In this document: in pieces, positions 32,139 through 43,398 of the stretch
Layout of the letters: each line of letters starts with the position of its first letter
Position numbering within the stretch: position 1 is the first letter of the stretch
Assembly: GCA_015680685.1 (NCBI GenBank)
Contig: MNCI01036469.1
Coordinates: 798,294-862,293, forward strand
Direction of reading: 5' to 3'
Length of the DNA: 64,000 nt
Origin: Gnetum montanum
Lineage: Eukaryota; Streptophyta; Gnetopsida; Gnetales; Gnetaceae
Notes under the pieces: generated by a model
What the model was told of the DNA's origin: nothing
Seen by the model: only the letters and a program-made list of their open reading frames with translations
Databases searched by the model: none
Made by a program: the position numbers and the translations under genes

Positions 32139-34802
32139 CTACTCCCCTTTATTTATTGGGTGATGGTTGATGGTTTTGGTTGGAGGCCTGTCCCTGCATG
32201 AGAGGAGTAGCTGATGGTCTTGGTGCCCTGAGAACGAAGGGTGCCCTAAGCGTGGACGTAGGTGAGGCCGTGGCTTTGCTATTACTACGTGGCTGAGTGG
32301 CACTCTGAGAAGGTGCCCGAATGATAAATGACGGCCTTGAGATGTCACTGGCTGTCGATGAAAGGTTTCCCCCTGTTGTGAGTTGATAGGTACACGTAAA
32401 ACAAAAGGTTGTTTAGGTGGTACTTTCACCTCACTATCCGTACTCACCATATTGATTGTATAAGGCGCATCGTTTGCATTCAACGGATCCTTATACACGT
32501 GCAATGCTTGGTTTTCTGGATGCGTTGGACTACTGCCGTCTAGTTTCAAATGACCATCGTCGATCATGCGTTGAATGTCATCCTTCAACGCCCAGCAGTA
32601 ATCTGTGTCATGACCACACAACTGGTGGTAGTCACAGAAACGGTCTAGGTTGAAAGATTTTGGAACTGGTGGTTTGTTAGGCAGGGCTAAAGAAGGATTC
32701 TTCAGCAATTCACAATGATGTCTATGACGCTTCAGAGCTTCTTCAGATACCCTTTTGGGTTGAATGTATCCGGCCCCTAACAATTGTTTCAACAGTTCTG
32801 AATGCTTTACAGGCAGGGTTGTATACTTTGAGTGGTCTTTACGCTCAAAGTTTGGTTTTGGCTGGGGGGGGCCTTCAGAGGTAGCTGTGTCTTGGCTGGT
32901 GCTACCAGCACTGGCCGTGGTCTCAGGAGGCGCCGTAGGTGTCTTCTTGTTCTTGTTCTTTGTGCCCTCAGCTAGCGCAGCTACTGTCGTTGTTGTCGCT
33001 TTACCTTTGTCCTTGCCTTTGTTGTGAGCGTTTTTGTAGGCGACATACGTCGGGTCTTTGCTGACCTCCGCAGCATCTTGGATGCTTCTAATTTAAGCAA
33101 AGGCCTGATGTAAGGAGTTGGGGGAAAGATAATATAGCTTTGACTTGATAAAGTCATTGACTACTGCTTTGAAGATGGCCAGTAAATGTGGGTCCGCGAT
33201 TGGCTCACGGATTTCATTCAAAGTAGCATTCTAGCACTGTATGAACTTCTGGACTGGTTCGAGAGGGTCTTGTTTCACTCCCATAAGTTGATCTAACGTG
33301 ACCTCCGGCTTTAAGTTGTATTTAAAGCGAGTCACGAATTGTGTCAGAAGCTCTTCCAAGGTTGAAATAGAAGAGTGTGGGAGGGCTTGATACCAATCTA
33401 GAGCTTTCCCTGTCAGAGACATAGCAAAGACGCGGATAATCGTGTGAGGCCACTGTTGCAACAACAAGGATTCAGATCTAAAGGTGACCAAGTGAGCATT
33501 AGGATCCCCCTCTCCATTATACTTGGTAAAATGAGGTAAGGACATCCCTGGTGGCAACGACAACATGGGGACCGTTGGACTAATGAGATCATCTTGGTAG
33601 AAGTCCATGATCTGTACAGTGTCTGAGCCAGCGGCCTTAAGACGCCTAACCTCCTCGGTGAGGGTTTGAATAAGTAGAAACGCTTGGTCTAGACCTGTTG
33701 ATGGAGGTTTCTGTGTAGGAGGAGCAGAGGGCTGAGCTGGGAAAGCAGTGCTGGGCAGTGGAAATGGTGGGATGGTTTGGCCGAAAAATGGTGGGGCAGG
33801 GATCCCTGCAGGCAGGGATGCTTGTGAAGACCACCATCCGCCGGTTTGGGAAGAGAGATTAGCTGCCACCGGCTACGCGGGATAAGGATAGGAGTATTGT
33901 GGGACCATCTACGGGATATGCGTTGCGGGTGCAACCGAGGGTTGCACACCGTATACTGCAGATTGGTTGTGTTGTGCCGCAGGGTAGGTCCACTGACTTG
34001 CGGTAGGCTGTTGGATAGGTATATGTGGCTGCATGACGGCGGTGATCTGTTGGGTTGGAGGGGGCGGCAACGATAAGGTTTTCATCGGGTGAGTTGTGGA
34101 TATGGTTTAGGGTTGGATCTATGGGATAAAATGGGGCATGGTGGCTGCTGGAACCACCGCCAGAATGCTGAGTACACGTGGTGAGGAAACCGCCCCCTTG
34201 TTATTGTGGGGTATTTGCACTTGCAGCCTAGATGGCTGCGCAGTGGCTTGTGGAATGATGGGGATGTGCGTCTGTGTGGTCATGGCTGGATTGAGCGGGT
34301 TGGCCTCTCCATTGAAAGGGAATGATGGATTGACGTAAGTATGGGGACTAAGAGTGTGATACGAATGCTCAGACTGGGTTGCAAACTCATCATCTTCTTC
34401 TTCCCCATTCTGGGGTTCCGTCATAGCCCATGTAGCCTGGCTCTTAGCCATGACCAACTGTGTTATAATTTGATGTTGATGGTCTGTTAAAGGGATGATG
34501 TCATAGGCTATTGGGATGAAATCTTGACCCCCTCGATGGATCATCTCGAAATTCCGCTTCGCCTCGATTTCAGCTCGGCTAAGGGCAAGCTTCGCCTGGA
34601 TCTTGACGTAGATAAAGTTGTATTCTTCAGGGGTCATGACAGTAAATATTGGGTCTTTGCTCTGCAACCTCAATGACCGACGTGATGGTCCCTGAGGTCC
34701 TGCTGCACCAGGAGCTAGCCTAGTGACGACGATAGGGTTCATAGATGTGGCACCCAAGTCAGCGGCGACCATGGCAGTTGTGGTTGTGTAAGATGGATCC
34801 AT
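32139..34802 (-). pseudogene. gag: Gag of element B
   Basis: The start at the ATG 34802-34800 follows the leader. An N-terminal block (RRSLRLQSKDPIFTVMTPEE) and a proline-rich region are followed by the Gag core: LTEEVRRLKAAGS, IMDFYQDDLISPTVP, KYNGEGDPNAHLVTFRSE, ALDWYQALPHSSISTLEELL, QFVTRFKYN. A variant zinc knuckle CDYHQLCGHDTDYCWALKDD has the pattern CxxHxxxxHxxxxC. Stops: TAG near 34116, TAG near 33228 and TAA in QAFA*IRS; a frameshift near 32340 precedes protease. The total of about 890 codons is long for gypsy Gag because of the proline-rich segment. Confidence 0.85.
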
Positions 34803-35036
34803 CGATCAAGTAAATTAGTTGACAATAGACGACTGGATCTAAGAGAAAAAACGATGGACAAAGAAGATCACGTTTAGGCTTTCTACCCTGTAGGATTCAG
34901 GAGGAATCGTCAAAGTAACCGATCTACACCACACGAACTTTTGTAAACTTCCTCAGAGGTATTACGTTCACGTTTTTGATAATGTGGGTATAGATCGCTA
35001 ACAGGGCTACCCATAGAAAATACGAATCAGAGCCTA
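34803..35036 (-). other. Leader of B between PBS and gag
   Basis: Untranslated leader that resembles the F leader (667-887), including GGTAGAAAGCCT and a GTAATACC stretch. No feature beyond this is visible. Confidence 0.5.
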
Positions 35037-35055
35037 GGCCCTCCTTCTAGCGCCA
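35037..35055 (-). other. Primer-binding site of B
   Basis: The minus strand reads TGGCGCTAGAAGGAGGGCC, six bases inside the LTR. It is identical to the PBS of F. Confidence 0.8.
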
Positions 35056-35841
35056 AAAAACTGTAACTACAGAAAATGTCGGCAGCTGGAATACCAAACA
35101 AAATCCATGTATACAATCTTAACCACGGATCCGTGCGAGGGCTACGTTGGAGAAAATGAATCCGTAGTGCCCTGAACGGTCTTGTCGATCAAACAGGAAC
35201 TTACTAAATCAGTAAACCGATGGAGATTACGAATGTTGGGTGGAACGATTTGATTTGACGGGTTGCAAAATGAGAGAAAAATAATGTAGATGAATTATAA
35301 CAATGATAACGCTAACACGGTAAGAGGAAGCAGACACGAGAGAAACACGTGATTTCAAGATCTATGCTTTAACTTGAAGAATGAGTATTTCATATACCAC
35401 ATTACACTGGGGAGACCCCAATCGCTTTGTGCGAAGCAAACACAAAATAAAAAGAAAGCTGTCTAAGTAGAAGTATAAAATGGAGTCCAATCTACCTTGT
35501 AGGCCAGAGATGGGATGCAAGGATGGTCAAGTTCTGACGCCTATCGATCAACTGCTTCTGATCAATAGAGCTCGCGAACCGTGCCAGATGATCTCTCGAT
35601 CTCTGATCTACTCCTCTTGCCTTGGGTAGTCTTTGCTCGGAACTGCCAATGATCACCAATGGAGAAAGTTGTGTCTTCGCCAAAGGGAAAATCACTCCTG
35701 CTGCCAAATGCTCGAGCGAAATGTTTCCTACCTCTGCTAAAAGATAGTGCTGCCAAAAGATTACCAAAATGCTGCTTTCTTTCTCTGCCTCTCTCTGTGT
35801 TGCTCAGTGTCCTCTCTCCTGTTTTCCTTTGCCAACTGGGA

Positions 35842-35849
35842 TATTTATA
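35842..35849 (-). promoter_or_regulatory. TATA box of the B 5' LTR
   Basis: TATAAATA on the minus strand, conserved in the 3' copy and in F. Likely core promoter for B genomic RNA. Confidence 0.6.
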
Positions 35850-35948
35850 GCTTTGACAATATGTGGAGAAGGCATGGCTGTGATGACACGTGTTTCAAAC
35901 CTTTCAGAAGATCGTTGACTTGACCATCCCTATGTTGAAATTCATGAC

Positions 35949-35982
35949 TACGCACAATACGCGCATCTGCGTATTGTGCGTA
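35949..35982. repeat. Perfect hairpin in the B 5' LTR
   Basis: Arms TACGCACAATACGC (35949-35962) and its exact reverse complement (35969-35982) around the loop GCATCT. F has the same structure with two compensating base changes. It lies upstream of the TATA box. Confidence 0.85.
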
Positions 35983-36604
35983 TGGATGACAAATGTGGAT
36001 CGGGCATGTCTTAGTTGATTTTGGGCTACATTACACTCGTACGCATTACGTCGCATGCGAGAGCGTAATAAAGCACAAAAGTAAGGGATTCAAGCTGCTT
36101 TACACTGGTTCACGCTGCTAAACATAGTGAAGCGTAAACAATGATTAACTCAGCGATGGATTACGCTGCGTACGCTGCGTTGCGTAACGAGCGTAACCTA
36201 ATCTGTTGCGCTTCCTTTGGATTCTCTTTGACATTTTCAAAGCTCGTTACGCTGCCTTGCGTAACAGAGCGTAAATCTACCCTTTTACAAAAGACTTAGC
36301 AGAATACACGAGAGATCGCATATTGCGCTGCTTAGGCCTTAGGCTCCACCAAATCTGCTGAAGCAAACTGCCTTCTAATGTAAGACTATGTTACGCTGGA
36401 CATCATTACGCTACATTGCGTACTATAGCATAAAGATGGAAAACATAGTAGGATAAGGAATCTGCAAAAGGAAACCAAAGTCTTGATGTCACGCGCCTCT
36501 TTGCCTTGCCCTGCCTTGTTCTTCTTTCTGGAGTTTTGTCATGTATTTTTGTCTGAATCGCGAATCTTCGCCTGAGGCCGACTCACAATTTTCACAGTGT
36601 TTCA

Positions 36605-37693
36605 ATGCCTACACGCTGGCCTGCATGCCCAGTGTGTACCATCACAGATAGACCAAAATAGACACTTAGAGCATGATTTTCACAGCCAATCAACTTCCAA
36701 AAGCAAGGAAATTATCAGGCATCATCCTGGGCTCCCAAAAATCAAGTTTTGACTTTGAAAAGTGGCACTTTCATGCCTATACATTGGACTGCATGCCCAA
36801 CGTGCAGACCAGCATGCACCACTTTGAACAGGGTTGATCGGGCCATTTAAGGCAAGATTTTGACATGGAGTCAGCCCCTAAGGCATGGTCAATGAATCTA
36901 CAAGTCCACTGGCTCTAGAAACATCAATTTTAGGCATCAGAAGGGTCATTTTTTGCCCTGCACGCCCAGTGTATACACGTTGGCACATCGCACACTTGTA
37001 AAGTTTCATTCTGTTGCACTCGGTCAATGCTCCACATGTCAGCCAATCCGAAATTCCAGCATCCCACAGCCAATCGTCCCATCTCAGATTTGAGTTTAAT
37101 GGCCAAACTTATACTAAAACCTGGATTTTTGACCAGATAAGGGTTCGGAAAATTGAAGAATTTGGGCAAGAAAAAAATTTGGGCAATTTGCGCTGAGAAC
37201 ATCCAGAACACCCATCCTATATGCTGGACTTCAACCTTGCACGTTGAGCATACAGCCTCCACGCTGTGCCTGCAGTTTGAACCAGCATACCATCACCCCT
37301 CTGCATTCACCGGGGCTCTTCGTCCACCTTGTGCAAGATCCACAACTGCGTTTAGACTGGTGCATTGTAATTTTCATCATGCAATAATATTGCTGCATTT
37401 TTGGCTAAGATTTGCTACAGTTTTCGTTCATTCTTGTTTACCTCTTGTTTATAACCCTGCACGTTTACATTCTGGTTTACATTTATTACACCGTTTACCC
37501 ATAACCCAGCGTATTCCACATTAGTATATGTTCGGGGAAATCCTTTTCTGATCCACGTGTGGACCACCCAAGGTACTCTACCTTTTTCAGTTCCAGTTCA
37601 CCCTCAAGTGAAGGTAGGGTCTTCTGTGCCTGTTTGTGGATCTCTCGGTGTCTTTTTCATTCCAGTCGGGCACCGACGATTTTAGATAGTACA
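36605..37693 (+). repeat. 5' LTR of C, second part
   Basis: It resumes the C LTR after B, starting with the duplicated ATGCC, and ends GATAGTACA. It contains repeated words of the type GCCTGCACGCCCAGCGTGCA, a partly palindromic motif. It matches 53970-55067. Confidence 0.88.
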
Positions 37694-37698
37694 GAAAA

Positions 37699-37717
37699 TA
37701 ACGCTAGAAGGAGGACC
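37699..37717 (+). other. Primer-binding site of C
   Basis: TAACGCTAGAAGGAGGACC, three bases away from the B site, five bases inside the LTR end. Confidence 0.7.
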
Positions 37718-38430
37718 ATGAAACTGTTTAAATCTACTCTGATCTCATACACCTGCCCCCTGTGCCTCTGATCTACTACCTAGTTTTCTCAAATTTACAT
37801 TGCATCAACATTAAATCTAATTTTGTACCTCTCAAATCAGTGTCTTGTTCTATAGCATTCTCAGCATCTACATGCTTCCTAACGTACCTGCACATTGTAG
37901 ACCCTATCTACACGCTGCCTAGCTTACATGCACATTGTAGACCCTATCTACATGCTACCCAGCTTACCTACATGCTGTAGACCCTATCTACATGCTGCCC
38001 AACATACTTGCACGTTGTAGACCCTATCTACATGCTGCCCAGCTTACCTACACATTGTAGACCCTGTCTACACGCTGCCCAATGTACCTACACACTATAG
38101 ACCCTGTCTACATGCTACCCAGCTTACCTGCACACTGTAGACCCTATCTACACGCTACGACCACTTGCAACACGTTGACCACTCTGGCTTTACGCTGACA
38201 GTTTTAGTTTGCACGCCGTGACCCCAGTTTACACGTTGTGACTAGTTTCTGTACGTTGGTCATTGAAGCCTGTACTTTGGGATCCAGTCCATACACTGTG
38301 TAAACAGGCTGCATGCTGCAAACTTAGGTGTACGCTGATAAGTACACCCATTTCATACTTGGCCAAATCCCCACCTATATGCCCTGACATTGTCTCCCTT
38401 CCACCTTGTTACATTTACGACCTTTTCAGC
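37718..38430 (+). other. Leader of C
   Basis: Untranslated leader between PBS and gag. It is longer than the leader of B because of the 40-bp tandem repeats at 37888-38160 and further degenerate copies up to about 38340. Confidence 0.6.
37888..38160 (+). repeat. 40-bp tandem repeats in the leader of C
   Basis: About seven units with the core CATTGTAGACCCTATCTACA followed by CGCTGCCCAGCTTACCTGCA. They are unrelated to the array theme elsewhere but share CACGCTG words with the C LTR. Confidence 0.85.
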
Positions 38431-40402
38431 ATGAATACTGCCAACACCAATGTTTCAACCAAGTTCATTCCAGATACCGTTGACCCCACGACGATGCCGA
38501 TACCCATTATGCAACCCATAGGGGCCCACGACGAGGTTAATCCCTGGGAAGGGCCTCGTCGATCTCTCAGACTGCAAGGGAAGAATCCATCATTTAACGC
38601 CATAACACAAGAATAATATAACTTTATATGCATGAAGATACAAGCTGGCCTGGCAGTAGATCAAACTGAGCTAGAGGCTAAGAAATAGTATGAACTGATT
38701 CATAAGGGAGGACATGAGTTCATCCCCTCCCCATATGACATCATCCCTCTTCCAGAGCATTATTCTGAGCTCATCTCATAGCCCCTCCTGGTAAGGAGCC
38801 AATCTCTAGACCAGTCCATAGTAAATCCTCAATTAGAGGAGGAGGATGATTTCACAGCTCAGTCCAAACACGAGGATTCATACCATACTCTCAGTCCACA
38901 CACATACGCGAACCTGTTATTTGATCCCTTCATGGGGGATACTATGTCTCTCTATTCATTTAAAACCACTCAAGCACATGTGCCTCAATAGGAACCATTC
39001 ACTCTTGTTCCCACTCTCCCAGTGACCGATACCCAATTCAATATACCCATCACCACGATTCCTCTCGCTACCATGTCACCCCCTTTCTTACAAATACAAC
39101 CCCAACAACACCCCCCTCAAACTAATGTGGGAGTAACTTTCCCACCCCGAGTGATCGGGATGCCGTATGTGATACCAGCTTCTACATCCGTGCACTATAT
39201 ACCATGGATCCAAACTCAAGGAGCACCTTTCACCACTTCAACTCAACAAGTTCAGGGTGTTTCCCCACAAAACATGATCGGGCAGTGGGCTACGACCGGT
39301 ATGCAACCGCATCAACCCCCTCACTACAACATACCGCCTCCTACAGTTCCATCCATGAACATCCCTCAAGTATAGCAACAACAACAACAACAACCCTTTC
39401 CTTACAGTATGCTACCCTTAGTAGCACCTACCATGAATATTCCACAAGCGCAACCTCCAACCACTCAACTCTCCTCTTTCTAGCCCACTGTGCAACAATC
39501 TAACTTGTATATGACACAACATAATCAATCTACTATCTTGCCTAACACCCAAGACTAGGCTGAAGCCAAAAAATTGATGGAAGAGCTAACTGATGAGGTC
39601 AAGCACCTCAAAATAGCTACTGACGAAGAGCTTAAGATAGTAGATTTCTATCAAGATGACCCTATCAGCTCTTCGATTCCACCTCTAACATTACCTAAAG
39701 GTGTTTCCCTACCCACGTTAACCATATACAATGGGGAAATAGACCCCAACGTCCATCTTGTAATGTTTAGACTAGAGTGTGTCTTGCTTCAGGCATGGCC
39801 ACATTCCATCTTGCGAGTGTTCCCCACGTCCCTCATAGGTGGAGAGCACTTGACTGGTATCGAGCTTTGCCCCAAAACTCCATAGCTTCTTTGGAAGATT
39901 TATTACACCAGTTCGTTACCAGGTTCAAGTATAACTTGAAGCCTGAAGCAACACTTGACAGCCTCATACAGGTCAAGCAAGCACCGCTTGAACCTATTCA
40001 AAATTTTATTCAAAGGTGGAGTGCTACCCTCAATGAGATCCATGAGCCAATCCCAGAGACTTACCTCCTCACTATTCTAAAGGGGGCCATTAATGATTTT
40101 GTGAAGTCCAAACTATACTATCTTAACGCACGCACTCTTAGCCAAGCATTTGTACAAATAAAGAATATTGAAGAAGCTACGCAAAATAGTCATGACCCAG
40201 CCTATTCAACCTTTAAAAATCAACATAACAAGAAAGACAAAGAAAAGGCCAAGACAATTATAGCAGCAGTAGTAGAAACACAACAAATGAGTACGAGACA
40301 ACAAGACAAACCACCTGCTACCCCTGCTAACTATACTAGACTAGCTCCTGCCACTCCACCCGAACCTTCTACATCACAAACTACTACAACAGGTCATGCC
40401 TG
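38431..40402 (+). pseudogene. gag: Gag N-terminal part and core of C
   Basis: ATG at 38431 (MNTANTNVSTKF). The block GPRRSLRLQGKNPSF is followed by an in-frame TAA, then a long Pro/Gln/Thr-rich stretch with further stops. The Gag core reads LTDEVKHLKIATDEELK, IVDFYQDDPISSSIPPL, YNGEIDPNVHLVMFRLEC, a frameshift near 39840, then ALDWYRALPQNSIASLEDLL and QFVTRFKYNLKPEATLDSL. It ends at TGA after TTTTGHA. It would assemble the particle; it matches B block by block. Confidence 0.82.
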
Positions 40403-41915
40403 AAACTTTGAGAGGAAAGATCCCTCTCAATATACACCACTGCCTGCGAAACCTTCTCAACTATTTGACCAACTTTTGAAGGATGGAATGATGAAACATA
40501 AGCAGATGTCTCTTGCAGCTATTCAAAGACATGATCAATTTTGTGAATTGGTCAAGAATCCAAGCTTGGCCACACCTAATGAGCCTCCTGTCCCAAAAGG
40601 CTTTAAGCTTAATAGGTATTGCTAGTACCATCAATGTAATGGACATGGTACAGATTTTTATTTTTCCTTGAAACAAGACATTCAATGAATGATAGATAGG
40701 GGTGAAATAACTTTCGATGAGTCCAACCCAGTCCAACCGCAAAACCAATCCATGGGCGTATATAAAGATCCACTAAATACTAAGGAAGCACCATATGTAA
40801 TTAACATTATCTACATAGATAATGAACAAGAAGCACCTAGGATTAACACCATTTATTTAGATAATAAACAACAAACACCTAAGAGACCCTTTGCAGTTCA
40901 TATTCCTCCTATTGCACAAACACCCGCACCTCAATCATCATACCCTCCATATAACCCACCTACCCCGCAAAGATCCTATGTCATCCGAATACCCCCCACA
41001 GTGGTAGCCTCTACTGTACCACCACAAGACAAACCATACATAGTGCGTGTACCTCCTACCGCTACAACCTCAAACACGCAACCTCTTACCTGGCCCACTC
41101 CCTATGTAGTCTGGGTGCCACCCGCGGTTACAACTACGAAGGTACAACCCCCAACAAGACCAACTCCATATGTTGTCAAGATACCCAAACATCCTGATAA
41201 CCACCAACCTTCCATTCCGCAAAGACAAAATAGACCGACCCTGTATGTTGTTAGGGCGCCTAGGCAGCCTGACACTCAACCACCTTTGACCACCCGATTG
41301 CAACCCCATCCTACTCCATACATCATATGGGTTCCAAAGCAACCCGATGTTCAGAAACCAAATGTTCCCCCGCGCCACACGCGAGAACGCCTGGCGAACA
41401 GGCTCACACAAGAACGATTGGAGAAAGAACGTCAACAGCTTGCCTTAGGATTCTCCAAGCCTAGTCCATTAAGTACAGTACCCATGACATCACCTAATAA
41501 CGAACCAAACACAAGCTATAAGGGAGAATCATCAAGAATAAATGATACATCTAAATCAATGGTTACAGAAGACATCATCAAACCAGCTACACATGAGATA
41601 AAACTGTTGGGCCCGATGGACCAGGTAATCACTAACAAGCATACACCTAATAGTAAAGATTTAGCAATAACCCTAACACAGGTCATGCAGGTACTTAAAC
41701 AGAAAAATACTTCATTAAGCCTATATGACTTGATGTTAACTTCTCAAACTCATCACGAAGCCCTAGTACGTATGTTGACTTCGATCTCGGCAAGCGAAGA
41801 CTTACCTCCAAATGAACCGTCAATTCATGCGGTAATGTATTCGCTTCAAGTATCGACTTCTAAATCACTAGGCTTCCACACTAACAACATCAAAATTGAT
41901 GAGAAAATAGGATAA
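40403..41915 (+). pseudogene. gag: Gag C-terminal part of C with zinc knuckle and repeats
   Basis: Begins NFERKDPSQYTPLPAKPS. A knuckle NRYC*YHQCNGHGTDF has lost one Cys and carries a stop; then DIQ*MIDRGEITFD. A 409-codon open stretch (40689-41915) contains repeats of the type PTPYVVWVPPAVTT, RPTPYVVKIPK, RPTLYVVRAPRQPD, about 25-30 residues apart, a proline-rich spacer unusual for Gag. The end, QVLKQKNTSLSLYDLMLTSQ, matches the linker before protease in B. Confidence 0.75.
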
Positions 41916-42698
41916 TTGACAACCACACCTATGTTCATAATGATACAAGTAAATCAATTCAAAATACATCGAGTGCAAGTAGATGACGAAGCTGCCACAA
42001 ATGTAGTACCTTATCCCGTCATTGAACAATTAGGGCTTACAGAACTAATTAAACCAACCTCCACTACATGTTTAAAATCGTTTAGTGGATCACGCGTAGT
42101 AGTAAAAGGCACCATAACTTTGGACTTTATAGCAAGGGATCAGTTCCCCACATCTGCTAACTTTGTTGTCATCGATAAAATGCCAGGGTTCAACTTAATA
42201 TTAGGAAGACCCTGGCTGACCCAACTCAAAGTAGTCTCTTCCCCCATACACCAAGAGATCCACCTACCTTATGAAGGTGGTGAAATCATTATACATGGGG
42301 AGGCTGCTACACCTACCATCTCATCACATACAGATACAAATCAAGGCTCAGAGATTAAGTTTGAAGAACCTAAATAGGATGACACAAAGGAAAAAGAAAG
42401 TTGCATGCAACCAGTAGACAATGATCCATTAGACGCAAAAGAAACTTCACCTAGCACAGAAACACCTAAACCTAAAACTGTACATACACTGCCTAAACTA
42501 GAAACTACAACAAACCTAGAAACTACTGTACATGCAAAAACACTAGAAGATGCCCACATGGAGCCCATTCCATCAGACGTCCCTTGGGCTGAATTACCGT
42601 TCAACGTGATCAGCGAAGGGGACGCTGAGTACAGAATCATACCTATTAACGCCACTCCTAACGTTAAATTAAGAAAAATCAAAAAATTACTAAACTAA
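41916..42698 (+). pseudogene. pro: Protease region of C
   Basis: Active-site block VQVDDEAATNVVPYPVIEQL, where the Gly of B (VDDG) is Glu, and PGFNLILGRPWLTQLKVVSS. It is followed by VVSSPIHQEIHLPYEGGEII and, after a TAG, an acidic/Thr-rich tail ending VKLRKIKKLLN at 42698. The tail is absent from B. Upstream it joins gag across one TAA. The replaced Gly predicts a dead enzyme. Confidence 0.8.
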
Positions 42699-42715
42699 TA
42701 AACTACATTCATCGT

Positions 42716-42970
42716 TTGAAATGACATTAAACTATCACATGTCCACAACGACATAAAACTAGCCATGACCAGAAATGGCCGGTTTACCAAGAAATCCACC
42801 AATATCACTTGAAACTTCCCTTGTTTACACATGGCCCGAAATGGCCTTAAACTAGTGCATGGGGCCCAAAATGGCCCTAAACTAGAACATCAAGACTACA
42901 ATCCGTCATGACTTTAAACTGACACACATGTGCACATGGCTTGAAATGGCCTTAAACTAGAGCATTTTCT
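42716..42970 (+). repeat. Tandem array after protease in C
   Basis: Units such as AAATGGCCTTAAACTAG and CAACGACATAAAACTAGCC. In reverse complement this is the AGTTTAAGGCCATT theme of B and D. It lies between protease and the last exon of the antisense gene, as in B. Confidence 0.75.
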
Positions 42971-43398
42971 TACATTTGTTTTCTCTCAATTCAAGTTCAC
43001 CATTCGAATTTACGCCTACATTGTTGCGTTATCAGTTATAGTTTTACTTCACATTCCTTTTTTATAGGATTATGCTTCAATTACAATTACATTCCTACTT
43101 TTATTCCTACTTCGTGCATTACACTTAAAAACAAAATGAACAAAAACATTTTGCACTACTGCATCGTGTTTACATTCAAGCCCAAAAGAACAAAAAGATT
43201 TTCACTTCAAATCTACACGTATCAGTGTTCAAACAAACTCAAAATTCAAAAAAAAAAAGAAAAAAAATGAATAAAAGAAAACTCAACCAATTTTTTTTTA
43301 AAATGTATCAAAGTCAAATTACAACTTAGCACCGTGCCCCCACACGATACATAGATCGCATACATAATCATTTTAACAACAAAAACATCAAATCAAAA
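42971..43398. other. AT-rich stretch between array and antisense gene in C
   Basis: A-rich low-complexity sequence, including a run of A near 43245. This would be the 3' flank of the antisense gene. No coding signal is seen. Confidence 0.45.

Larger units (their letters stand above)
18875..36604 (-). mobile_element. Element B: full-length 17.7-kb Tat-type retrotransposon with an antisense gene
   Basis: The LTRs 18875-20417 and 35062-36604 both measure 1543 bp and match along their length. The order on the minus strand is 5' LTR, PBS, gag, protease, 127-bp tandem repeats, antisense gene (plus strand), RT, RNase H, archaeal-type RNase H, integrase, second array, polypurine tract, 3' LTR. A 5-base target duplication with one mismatch flanks it. 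Coding regions contain several stops, so it is dead, but its structure is complete. It is the youngest layer of the D-C-B nest. Confidence 0.92.
35062..36604 (-). repeat. 5' LTR of B (1543 bp)
   Basis: TG and CA ends on the minus strand (TGAAACACTG ... GTTACA). TATAAATA box at 35842-35849 (minus). It contains several TTACGC/GCGTAA inverted pairs and a perfect 14-bp-arm hairpin at 35949-35982. Confidence 0.92.
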
